64,000 nt of DNA from Steroidobacteraceae bacterium (GTDB lineage: Bacteria > Pseudomonadota > Gammaproteobacteria > Steroidobacterales > Steroidobacteraceae), in assembly GCA_017853175.1 (NCBI GenBank), contig JAFMKA010000001.1, positions 1-64,000 of the forward strand, in the 5' to 3' direction. How positions within the stretch are numbered: the first letter of the stretch is position 1; each line of letters starts with the position of its first letter. The translations under genes and the position numbers were made by a program. This document shows, piece by piece, positions 55,662 through 63,367 of the stretch. Under the pieces are notes generated by a model. The model made no database searches. It had not been told where the DNA came from and saw nothing but the letters and a program-made list of their open reading frames with translations.

Positions 55662-57074
55662 TTAGGCCAGCTCCAGCACAGGAATGCCCCAGCGAAGCGC
55701 CAAGGCGCGCAAGGCATCACGGTGATCCCCATAGGCCAATGCAAAGTGATGTTCGAGCGCCTCATCGAGAATGCGCGAACTGACCTCTGCCGCAGACTTA
55801 TCGAAACGAACCGTTCCCGAACAGCCGGTGAACGCCATCGGCGCCCGAATCACCTCGGCACCCGCTAGCACGAGCTTCAATGAATTGCGCGAGCGCGATA
55901 GACGTGCGAGCGTAATTCGGCCCGGCTTGATCGGGAACTGATGCAGCAACGGCATGCGCCGGTTAGTGTGGATCGTCGCCTCAGGCTTAACCTCTGGATC
56001 GCACATCGAAATGGGCGCAAGTCCGCAGTGCCATAACACCGCAGTGTTATCGGAAGAGGTGATGTCGACCAAGTCGGCCATCCAGGCAGGCTCTCCGGCG
56101 AGTTCCTGCAGAATGAGTTGCGTCACCGAGCCATTGACGTCGGCCTCGCAAGCCGAGGGAACCTTCTTTTGGTTCATCATGGCCATCGGTCCACAGGCGG
56201 CACACCCATACTCCGTGAACATCTCGGGCCAACACCGCACCGCGAGACCCCGCGCGCCCGTATCGCGCTGCACATCCTCGAGCGCACAGAACACGCGGAA
56301 CGATCGGTCGAGCTGTTCGGCGTCGACCTCATCTAACCCTGCCACCTGAGCCTCGGCGCGATCTTTGACCGCCGCCACACGACTGGCGTCGGTCGATCGA
56401 GCGCGATCGAAGAGATTGCCGAGTGTGACGTGATCCACCTTGATGTTCGCGAGTCGAGCGAGAAGATCGGGATCGAACTCGCAGGTGTCGAATCCGTCCG
56501 GATGCTTGCCGACCACCGTGATTCGCGAATCCGCGAGGGCGCCGAGCACTCGGTCTGCAGCACGCTCTGCGGCACCACGAACGCTAGACGAGACCTGCGC
56601 ATCAGCAGCCGTGCTCTTCGGCAACCCGTACGGGCGCGCCAGTGCGCGCAAGCTCTCGGTAAGACCGGGCGCCGACGGATCGGCATACAACGAACCATGC
56701 GCGACGCCGGCACGGCCCAACGCGTGTGCTGCAAGGTTGAGCCCGCAATAAGCATTGAGACGCAAACGCCCTCCAATGCGCGGCTCGGGCAGCGCCCAGA
56801 TGGCCAACGGTGTGGTCGCTTCTTTCGCAAGCTTCACCGTCATCGTGGCGTCGGTGAACGTCACCTGCAAAATCAGGAGTAAATCGATCGGTCCCGACGC
56901 GACGATATTGCCGATCGCACGCTCGGCCGCATCACGATCGAATAACAACTCGCGAGTTCCGACCGTGCGAATACCGGCAGCCTCAAGTGCTGCAAAGGCG
57001 CGGTTCTTCGTCTCCTCAGCAAAGGGAACATCAAACGTCGGCCGCGCGAGCGCCGCGACACCAAAAGTCAGCAT
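55662..57074 (-). CDS. L-fucose isomerase-like sugar isomerase, candidate sulfoquinovose isomerase
   Basis: 470-residue protein of the fucose/arabinose isomerase superfamily, which binds a metal and interconverts aldose and ketose. Probable metal ligands: E310 in PSACEADVNGS, D337 in LVDITSSDN and H451 in YGDHRD. Start ATG 57074 with GGAG nine bases upstream; the frame runs to 57161 inside the aldolase gene. In the sulfosugar context it would convert SQ to sulfofructose, replacing the unrelated YihS of E. coli. Sulfoglycolysis variants using a fucose-isomerase-type enzyme have been reported, as I recall; this one is inferred. Confidence 0.72.
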   Translation of the reverse strand: MLTFGVAALARPTFDVPFAEETKNRAFAALEAAGIRTVGTRELLFDRDAAERAIGNIVASGPIDLLLILQVTFTDATMTVKLAKEATTPLAIWALPEPRIGGRLRLNAYCGLNLAAHALGRAGVAHGSLYADPSAPGLTESLRALARPYGLPKSTAADAQVSSSVRGAAERAADRVLGALADSRITVVGKHPDGFDTCEFDPDLLARLANIKVDHVTLGNLFDRARSTDASRVAAVKDRAEAQVAGLDEVDAEQLDRSFRVFCALEDVQRDTGARGLAVRCWPEMFTEYGCAACGPMAMMNQKKVPSACEADVNGSVTQLILQELAGEPAWMADLVDITSSDNTAVLWHCGLAPISMCDPEVKPEATIHTNRRMPLLHQFPIKPGRITLARLSRSRNSLKLVLAGAEVIRAPMAFTGCSGTVRFDKSAAEVSSRILDEALEHHFALAYGDHRDALRALALRWGIPVLELA

Positions 57075-57078
57075 GGTT

Positions 57079-58125
57079 TCAATCTCCGAATCCTGGATAG
57101 ACGTGTCTGAAACTGGCATCAGCCGGCTCGATTCGAGCGCCTCCGTCGCCATACACCGCATGGCCGTTCCATGGCGTCGCCTCTTTGTCGGTGAGGACGT
57201 TGAGCGATCGCATGTACTCGACCGCTTCGCCCCTCAAGCCACTTCGAATGGCATCCCAATCTGGAAAGTGCGTGAACGCTTTCGACCAGATCGCTCGGCC
57301 CGCAAGATACCCCGATGCGCCGGCTCGATAGGCATGCGTCAAAATTCGACGGAACTCGTCCATACCAGCTCCTGCAGAGAGCATGACCCAAGGTCGCCCC
57401 GCAGCAGTGCCGATCGCATCGAACCAAGTTTGAGCAGATTCCCACCCCGGCGCACCGACGCCCGGAACATCAGCAGCTGCGAGCGGGCTTTCGAGCTTGA
57501 AGAGATCAACCCCGAACTTCGGATCGGCAAAAGTTTGCACACTCTCGAGGACGAACTGCGGGTGCTTGCTCTTCATCTCGACGTAATCGCGAGTTTGTTC
57601 GGCATCGCTCGGTAACGGATAGACGAGGAGCTCGAAGACGAAGGGTATGTCGTACTTACGACAAGCGTCGCCGATTCTCTGGGTAAAGTCTTGCTGCGCT
57701 CGGCACACCGCGGCATCGGCATCGGGTCGATACCAGGCTAATACTTTGACGGCATCCCCGCCGATACGCTTGATCTTCTCCACCGACCAGTCGTCGATCT
57801 CTGACGAAAGGCGCCCGGCGGGAGTCTCTCTGAAAATCGAATCTTCCAACGTGACGATGAGCCCTCGCGAGGCAAGAAGCTTCGTTACGCCACGCGGATA
57901 GGCAAAGTGCGGATCGAGCAGCATAGCGGACGATTCGCCCTGTAGCTCTTCGATCAGCATTTCTTTGAACCCGGCAACGTCTTCCCAAGGCGCTTCTGCC
58001 GTTCCTCGTTTGGCCTTGATCGGATTCTTGATCGGCGGACGCTGGTCGACCGCCGTCATCTTGAATCGCCCGTGGGCATCGGCCATACGCCGCATGCCCC
58101 AGTATTTTCCAGCCGAAAGAATCAT
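57079..58125 (-). CDS. LacD/YihT-like class I aldolase, candidate sulfofructose-1-phosphate aldolase
   Basis: 348-residue aldolase of the DeoC/LacD family (tagatose-1,6-bisphosphate aldolase and YihT). Schiff-base lysine K210 in GVDLFKLESP is the recognisable core, with PHFAYPRGV, GGDAVKVLAWYRPDA, PFVFELLVYPL, WVMLSAGAGMDEF and AGASGYLAGRAIW. YihT splits 6-deoxy-6-sulfofructose-1-phosphate into DHAP and sulfolactaldehyde; the adjoining kinase with conserved sulfonate-site residues supports that reaction here. Slightly longer than YihT (292). Coupled to the kinase by a four-base overlap, and four bases before the isomerase gene. Confidence 0.82.
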   Translation of the reverse strand: MILSAGKYWGMRRMADAHGRFKMTAVDQRPPIKNPIKAKRGTAEAPWEDVAGFKEMLIEELQGESSAMLLDPHFAYPRGVTKLLASRGLIVTLEDSIFRETPAGRLSSEIDDWSVEKIKRIGGDAVKVLAWYRPDADAAVCRAQQDFTQRIGDACRKYDIPFVFELLVYPLPSDAEQTRDYVEMKSKHPQFVLESVQTFADPKFGVDLFKLESPLAAADVPGVGAPGWESAQTWFDAIGTAAGRPWVMLSAGAGMDEFRRILTHAYRAGASGYLAGRAIWSKAFTHFPDWDAIRSGLRGEAVEYMRSLNVLTDKEATPWNGHAVYGDGGARIEPADASFRHVYPGFGD

Positions 58126-59048
58126 TTGGACTCCAACAAAGAATCTCGTTCAACTCGCGTGGGCGCCCCGGCGCGTCCGCCGAGACGGGTCACCTTGATG
58201 GCCGCCGCGGCGGAGGCTGCACGCACGGCGGCCATCTCGTCGGTTCCCTCTGCGAGAGCTAAGGCGAACGCGCCGTGCCAGACGTCACCAGCACCTAACG
58301 TATCGACAGGTTTGACTGGATACGCGGGGACAGTTCGTGCCGTAACGTTGCTCTGCTCGAATCGTGCATCGGCGATGAGCACACCGGACGCGCCCATCGT
58401 GACGCAACACCACGCCTTCAGACTAATCGCGGTCTGTCGTAACGCGCTCTCGATATCTGTCATCGCATCGGAGCAGCCGGAATAATCTTTGAGCCCTGCC
58501 ATCGAAAACGCCACGTGAGTGGCGGACTGGAGTAACGACCCCGTTTTCGGTACCGGCACATCGGCATCGAGCACGGCAGGCAAACCCGCCGCTCGGGCAC
58601 GTTTGAGCATGGCGATCGCGCCATCAGGCCAGCGCGTATCGGCGAGCACGACGTCGATACCCTCGAGCGACACGGCTGATTCGAGCCAGGACGGGTCGGT
58701 CGGAAGCGAAGCATCGGTGTGATTGACGATCAATCGCTCACCCTGTGCATCGACGAAAACAGCCGAGACGGATGACTGGAACCCAGGGAATCGGCGCAGA
58801 TGACGACAATCGACCCCGTAATCTTCGAGCTCACGCTGGATGGCATCGGCGATGACGTCATTTCCGACTCGCGCGACGAGGCTTGCATGGCCACCGAGCT
58901 TTGCAATAGCCACCGCCGCTGTAGCGGCGGGGCCGCCGCCGACGATCGAAAACCCTGTGGCCCGATGCTTTTCAGCCCGTTGCGGTAGTTGCGGGGTGCT
59001 GAAGACGAAGTCCTGCACCGCGTGGCCGACGCATAGCGCCCGCGTCAT
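58122..59048 (-). CDS. YihV-like PfkB-family kinase, candidate 6-deoxy-6-sulfofructose kinase
   Basis: 308-residue ribokinase-fold kinase. The overall text follows E. coli YihV closely (SIVGGGPAATAAVAIAKLGG, GERLIVNH, VVLADTRWPDGA, VDTLGAGDVWHGAFALALA). The residues that structural work on YihV, as I recall, assigns to sulfosugar recognition are all present at matching positions: K27, GGG 37-39, N109 and R139; catalytic base D255 in GAGD. It would phosphorylate sulfofructose at O1. ATG at 59048 overlaps the regulator stop (ATGA); the frame runs to 59102. Confidence 0.87.
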   Translation of the reverse strand: MTRALCVGHAVQDFVFSTPQLPQRAEKHRATGFSIVGGGPAATAAVAIAKLGGHASLVARVGNDVIADAIQRELEDYGVDCRHLRRFPGFQSSVSAVFVDAQGERLIVNHTDASLPTDPSWLESAVSLEGIDVVLADTRWPDGAIAMLKRARAAGLPAVLDADVPVPKTGSLLQSATHVAFSMAGLKDYSGCSDAMTDIESALRQTAISLKAWCCVTMGASGVLIADARFEQSNVTARTVPAYPVKPVDTLGAGDVWHGAFALALAEGTDEMAAVRAASAAAAIKVTRLGGRAGAPTRVERDSLLESK

Positions 59049-59824
59049 GTGAAGGTGACGTCGTAAGAGAGCGAGCTCGTATCGCAACGGCTGAGACGCC
59101 ACTCCACGCGACGGCCGTCCACCGCCATCGCGACCCGTTCGACCTGCAATAAAGGCGTGCCTAATTCGACGCTGAGTCGTCGGGTATCGTCTCGGCGCGC
59201 CACGTCAGCCTTGAGCTTTTCGTTGGCGGATACGATGTTGATCCGATATTCGCGCTGATAGAGCGCGTAGAGGGCATTCGGCAGCGGCGAGTGCTGATCG
59301 AGGCCTGGGAAATACGCTTCAGGCAATACGATGCGCTCTATGGCAACCGGGCGCTCATCGACGAAGCGGGTTCGGATAATTTCGAAAACCTCGGCTGCGT
59401 CGGGTAACTCGAGCGCTTTGGCTTCGAGGGGTCGGATTCGACGCCGCTTGATCGATTCGTCGCCACTCGTCGGCACGGCACGCTGGCCGTCGGGACGCGT
59501 CAGCCTGAAGAATCGGAATAGCGAGCGCTCTTGAGTGAGCTCGGCGACATAAGTGCCCTTGCCTTGACGGCGGTCGATGACCTTATCGAGAGCGAGCGCA
59601 TCGAGGGCCTTGCGAACGGTGCCTTGGCTGACGCCGAGCTGCATGGCGAGAGCCTGCTCACTCGGCAACGCCTGACCGGGCTGCCACTCGCCGTCGGCGA
59701 TGCGCCGGACCAGGGTTTCATAGACCTGACTGTAGAGGGGACGATACTGAGGGCTGTCCATCTTCGAGGAGAGTTCGGTGGAGAGAGCCGATGGTATCGC
59801 GCCGCTTGCGGACACAGGGGTCAT
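59045..59824 (-). CDS. GntR family regulator with UTRA domain (HutC subfamily)
   Basis: 259-residue one-component regulator: winged helix (YRPLYSQVYETLVRRIADGEWQPGQALPSEQALAMQLGVSQGTVRKALDALALDKVIDRRQGKGTYV, about 27-95) and a C-terminal UTRA ligand domain (VFEIIRTRFVDERPVAIERIVLPEAYFPGL). ATG at 59824 is only ten bases from a 12-base operator and lacks a ribosome-binding site; ATG at 59761 (MDSPQYRPLYSQ) is a sensible alternative. It likely represses itself, the sulfosugar genes, the suy operon and the receptor operon, being released by a pathway sugar or sulfonate. E. coli uses a DeoR protein (YihW) instead. Confidence 0.85.
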   Translation of the reverse strand: MTPVSASGAIPSALSTELSSKMDSPQYRPLYSQVYETLVRRIADGEWQPGQALPSEQALAMQLGVSQGTVRKALDALALDKVIDRRQGKGTYVAELTQERSLFRFFRLTRPDGQRAVPTSGDESIKRRRIRPLEAKALELPDAAEVFEIIRTRFVDERPVAIERIVLPEAYFPGLDQHSPLPNALYALYQREYRINIVSANEKLKADVARRDDTRRLSVELGTPLLQVERVAMAVDGRRVEWRLSRCDTSSLSYDVTFT

Positions 59825-59835
59825 CTGTTTAGTAT

Positions 59836-59847
59836 CTTATATAAGAC
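59836..59847. promoter_or_regulatory. Probable operator between the GntR regulator and suyA
   Basis: cttatataagac, identical to the copy at 53611-53622; the palindromic core here extends to twelve bases (tcttatataaga, 59835-59846). It fills most of the 55-base divergent intergenic region, so one bound regulator could control both transcripts. HutC-type regulators bind short AT-centred palindromes of this sort. Confidence 0.7.
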
Positions 59848-59879
59848 TTGCCTTCGCAAGCGTACCCAGGAGTAGATGA

Positions 59880-60167
59880 GTGAGCGTTCCACAATTGCTC
59901 GTGCACGATCACAAGGACAACGTGGGCGTTGTCGTGGTCGAAGGACTGAAAGCCGGCACCGACATGCTGTGCGTTATTACGGAGGACAACTCCGATTTTC
60001 ATCTGACGTCACGTCATGACGTTCCGATCGGACACAAAGTCGCGCTGGTCGACCTAAAGGTCGGCGATACCGTCATCAAGTACGGCCAAGACATTGGCAA
60101 AGTCGTGGCGCCCATCGCGCGCGGCGAGCATGTCCATGTCCACAATCTCAAGACCAAGCGCTGGTAG
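59880..60167 (+). CDS. suyA: (2R)-sulfolactate sulfo-lyase, alpha subunit
   Basis: 95-residue SAF-domain protein, the small subunit that with SuyB splits (R)-sulfolactate into pyruvate and sulfite. The text [72 protein letters not shown] is that of SuyA rather than the otherwise similar N-terminal domain of altronate dehydratase, whose genes are usually fused. GTG start at 59880 with AGGAG at 59868-59872; the overlapping ATG at 59876 is out of frame. Confidence 0.9.
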   Translation: MSVPQLLVHDHKDNVGVVVVEGLKAGTDMLCVITEDNSDFHLTSRHDVPIGHKVALVDLKVGDTVIKYGQDIGKVVAPIARGEHVHVHNLKTKRW

Positions 60168-60177
60168 GAACCCACCG

Positions 60178-61353
60178 ATGAGCAACACCAACCGAAAAAT
60201 TTGGGCCTATCGCCGCGAGAACGGTCGAGTCGGCGTTCGTAATTACGTCGCCATTCTCCCCGTCGACGATATTTCCAACGCAGCCTGCGAAGCCGTCGCC
60301 AATAACATCAAGGGCACCATCGCCCTGCCCCATGCCTATGGCCGCCTGCAGTTCGGCGAAGATCTCGAATTGCACTTCCGCACCATGATCGGCACGGGCG
60401 CGAACCCCAACGTTGCAGCCTGCATCGTCATCGGCATCGAGCCGGGCTGGACGCAGCGCATCGTCGAGGGCATCGCCAAGACCGGCAAACCGGTCGCAGG
60501 GTTCTGGATCGAAGGCAACGGCGACATCGCCACCATTGCCGCGGCATCACGCAAGGCCAAAGAATTCGTACATGCGACGTCTGGGCAAGTGCGCGTCGAA
60601 TGCGACATCAGCGAATTGTGGGTCGCCGCCAAGTGCGGCGAGAGTGACACCACGACAGGTCTCGCCTCGTGTCCCACAGTCGGTAACATGTACGACAAGC
60701 TGGTTCCTGCAGGACTTTATGGCTGCTTCGGTGAAACGTCCGAGCTGACGGGCGCCGAGCACCTTGCCGCCGCTCGAGCCGTGTCGCCTGAGATTCGCGA
60801 CAAGTTCATGAAGACCTGGCAGTCCTATCAGGACGACGTAATCGAAGCTCACAAGACGTCCGACTTGTCCGAGAGTCAGCCCACGAAGGGCAATATCGCC
60901 GGTGGCCTTACCACCATCGAAGAAAAAGCCTTGGGTAACCTCGAAAAAATTGGCAAGAAGGTCAAGTTCATCGACGTGCTCGAACCTGCTGAGGCTCCGG
61001 CCCGCGGACCTGGCCTCTACTTCATGGATACCTCATCGGCCGCAGCCGAGTGCTGCACGCTCCAGGCTGCTGCGGGCTATGTCATTCATATCTTCCCGAC
61101 TGGGCAAGGCAACGTGATCGGAAATCCGATCATGCCGGTCATCAAAGTCACGGGTAATCCGCGAACCGTTCGCCTCATGCCTGAACACATCGACGTCGAT
61201 GTCTCGGGTGTCGTTCGGCGTGAAATGACGATCGATCAGGCGGGTGATGCGCTCATCGACTGCATCGCTCACACGGCGAACGGTCGGCTCACGGCCGCCG
61301 AAGCGCTCGGTCACGTCGAATTCGTCATGACCAAACTGTACCGTAGCGCCTAA
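60178..61353 (+). CDS. suyB: (2R)-sulfolactate sulfo-lyase, beta subunit
   Basis: 391-residue large subunit of the desulfonating lyase, homologous to the C-terminal part of UxaA/GarD dehydratases (iron dependent). SuyB-like features: [62 protein letters not shown] where UxaA has [67 protein letters not shown] at 60178, ten bases after suyA; the frame opening at 60094 is not coding upstream. An altronate-type dehydratase cannot be fully excluded without a tree. Confidence 0.88.
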   Translation: MSNTNRKIWAYRRENGRVGVRNYVAILPVDDISNAACEAVANNIKGTIALPHAYGRLQFGEDLELHFRTMIGTGANPNVAACIVIGIEPGWTQRIVEGIAKTGKPVAGFWIEGNGDIATIAAASRKAKEFVHATSGQVRVECDISELWVAAKCGESDTTTGLASCPTVGNMYDKLVPAGLYGCFGETSELTGAEHLAAARAVSPEIRDKFMKTWQSYQDDVIEAHKTSDLSESQPTKGNIAGGLTTIEEKALGNLEKIGKKVKFIDVLEPAEAPARGPGLYFMDTSSAAAECCTLQAAAGYVIHIFPTGQGNVIGNPIMPVIKVTGNPRTVRLMPEHIDVDVSGVVRREMTIDQAGDALIDCIAHTANGRLTAAEALGHVEFVMTKLYRSA

Positions 61354-61404
61354 GTGGTCGCGGCGCTTGGCGCCGCGTATCCACTCCGCTTTGGGGAGAT
61401 CATC

Positions 61405-62427
61405 GTGGACGCATCCATCCGCCTTACTTTGGCGGAAGCCGAATCACTGGCTTTCGAGGCCTTGCGCGCCAATCGCACGTCCGAACTTGGCGCGCGTGCG
61501 ACGGCGCGGGCGCTCGTCGCCGCCGAAGCAGATGGGCAAGCGGCGCACGGACTGAGTCGCGTTCCCGCTTACGCGCTGCAGGCACGCTCCGGAAAGGTCA
61601 ACGGCCAAGCCGTCCCCACGCTGACTCGCGCGGCACCGGGTGTCATTCGAGTCGATGCGGGGCTCGGCTTTGCGTATCCCGCGATCGATCTTGCCCTCGA
61701 TACTCTGAAATCACTCGCCAAAGATCAGGGCATTGCGCTGGCTGCCATTCATCACTCTCACCACTTCGGCCAAGTCGGTGCGCACGCCGAACGCTTGGCG
61801 GAGGCTGGGCTGATCGCTCTCGTCTTCGGTAATACGCCGAAAGCGATGGCGTTTCATGGTGGAAAACGGGCGATGCTCGGAACCAATCCGCTCGCCTTCG
61901 CGACTCCGCTTCCTGGCGCGCAAGCGCCTCTCGTCATTGATCTCGCACTGTCCGTTGCTGCGCGAGGCAAAATCGTCGCCGCTCAAAAAGCAGGCAAATC
62001 CATCCCCGAGGGTTGGGCAGTTGATGCCAATGGCCAATCGACGACGGACCCCACCGCCGCGCTCGCCGGAACACTGTCTCCGATTGGTGGGGCAAAGGGC
62101 GGCGCACTCGCTCTAATGGTAGAAATTCTAGGGGCAGCACTGACGGCCGGTGCATTCGGCTGGGAAGCGTCGTCTTTCTTTGACGCAGAAGGTCGCCCGC
62201 CTGATATGGGTCATTTGTTCGTTGCAATTGATCCGGGCCCGGCTTCGGGCAACGCGTTCGCTGATCGCATGCAAACACTAGTCGCCGCGATCGAGTCGGA
62301 GCCCGAAGTACGCTTGCCTGGCTCGCGACGACTCAATGCTCGCGCCAACGCCAAACGCGAAGGAATCACGCTGAGTAACGCGTTGCACGACGAAATACGC
62401 GCACTACATGCGCCTGGGAGATCATGA
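61405..62427 (+). CDS. comC: ComC-like malate/L-lactate dehydrogenase family enzyme, probable (R)-sulfolactate dehydrogenase
   Basis: 340-residue NAD(P)-dependent oxidoreductase of the LDH2/MDH2 family. Visible: EADGQAAHGLSRVPAYALQARSGKVNG, IALAAIHHSHHFGQVGAHAERLAEAGLIALVFGNTPKAMA, LGTNPLAFATPLP, GAKGGALALMVEILGAAL. ComC reduces sulfopyruvate to (R)-sulfolactate, exactly the isomer SuyAB uses. I chose GTG at 61405, which has GGGGAG six bases before, over GTG at 61354. Between suyB and a SlcC-like gene. Confidence 0.84.
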   Translation: MDASIRLTLAEAESLAFEALRANRTSELGARATARALVAAEADGQAAHGLSRVPAYALQARSGKVNGQAVPTLTRAAPGVIRVDAGLGFAYPAIDLALDTLKSLAKDQGIALAAIHHSHHFGQVGAHAERLAEAGLIALVFGNTPKAMAFHGGKRAMLGTNPLAFATPLPGAQAPLVIDLALSVAARGKIVAAQKAGKSIPEGWAVDANGQSTTDPTAALAGTLSPIGGAKGGALALMVEILGAALTAGAFGWEASSFFDAEGRPPDMGHLFVAIDPGPASGNAFADRMQTLVAAIESEPEVRLPGSRRLNARANAKREGITLSNALHDEIRALHAPGRS

Positions 62428-62428
62428 G

Positions 62429-63367
62429 ATGGCCGAGATCGTAATCACGGAATTCATGGACGAAGCAGCCATCTCTAATATTTTGTCGGGTCGCGACGTC
62501 ATCTATAACCCGAAGCTCGTCGATCAGCCTGAAGAGCTCGCACGCGTGGCCAAAGATGCCCGAGCACTGATCGTTCGTAATCGCACTCAAGTGCGCGGCG
62601 CGTTGCTCGAGGCCGCTGCAAAGCTAGAGGTCGTCGGCCGGCTCGGCGTCGGTCTCGACAATATCGACGTCGAAGCCTGTAAAGCTCGCGGCATTGCGGT
62701 CTACCCTGCCACGGGCGCCAATGACGTGTCGGTCGCCGAATATGTCATCACTGCCATGCTCGTACTGCTACGAAAAGCATGGTTCGCCAACTCGGAAGTC
62801 ATCGCCGGCAAGTGGCCGCGCATGTCGACCATCGGTCGCGAAGTTCAAGGTAAAACCTTGGGGCTCGTCGGTCTCGGCGGCATCGCTCGCGAAACCGCCT
62901 CGCGTGCTCGCGCGCTGGGCATGAATGTCATCGCGTTCGACCCGCTGCTTCCCAAAGACCATGCTGCCTGGCAACTGGCCAGCAGCGCCTCACTCGAGGC
63001 ACTCATCACAGGTAGTGATGTCATCAGCCTGCATGTGCCGCTCACGGCTTCAACAAAGCGGATGATCGGCCCACAGCAGATTGCTGCCATGAAACGAGGG
63101 AGCGTCATCATCAACGCCGCCCGCGGCGGCGTTATCGACGAGGCGGCTGTAGTCGACGCTCTGCGCACCGGCCAACTTGGCGGCGCTGCGCTCGACGTAT
63201 TCGAAACCGAACCGCTCGATGCGGCCGCCGGTGCCTTATTTGCGGGCGTCCCGAATCTGATCTTGACGCCGCATATCGCCGGTGTCACCGAAGAGTCCAA
63301 TGTTCGCGTGAGCGAGGTCACGGCGAGAACGGTGCTCTCTCACCTGACTCGTAGCGGCGGACGATGA
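62429..63367 (+). CDS. slcC: SlcC-like D-isomer 2-hydroxyacid dehydrogenase, probable (S)-sulfolactate dehydrogenase
   Basis: 312-residue NAD-dependent 2-hydroxyacid dehydrogenase. The start IVITEFMDEAAI and VVGRLGVGLDNIDVEACKARGIAVYPATGANDVSVAEYVI read like SlcC. Rossmann loop GLVGLGGIAR and the catalytic set Arg (NAARGGVID), Glu (DVFETEPL) and His (TPHIAGVTEES) are intact. SlcC oxidises (S)-sulfolactate to sulfopyruvate, so with ComC it inverts the stereocentre for SuyAB. ATG 62429 has GGGAG eight bases before; stop overlaps the next start. Confidence 0.85.
   Translation: MAEIVITEFMDEAAISNILSGRDVIYNPKLVDQPEELARVAKDARALIVRNRTQVRGALLEAAAKLEVVGRLGVGLDNIDVEACKARGIAVYPATGANDVSVAEYVITAMLVLLRKAWFANSEVIAGKWPRMSTIGREVQGKTLGLVGLGGIARETASRARALGMNVIAFDPLLPKDHAAWQLASSASLEALITGSDVISLHVPLTASTKRMIGPQQIAAMKRGSVIINAARGGVIDEAAVVDALRTGQLGGAALDVFETEPLDAAAGALFAGVPNLILTPHIAGVTEESNVRVSEVTARTVLSHLTRSGGR

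Noticed and set aside
59876..59880. ATG at 59876 as a suyA start
   Set aside because: It is out of frame with SuyA; GTG at 59880 has the well-placed AGGAG.
59880..61353. A fused altronate dehydratase broken into two by a frameshift
   Set aside because: Both genes have their own start and ribosome-binding signals, are separated by a clean stop and ten bases, and the two-gene form is the normal state for SuyA and SuyB.
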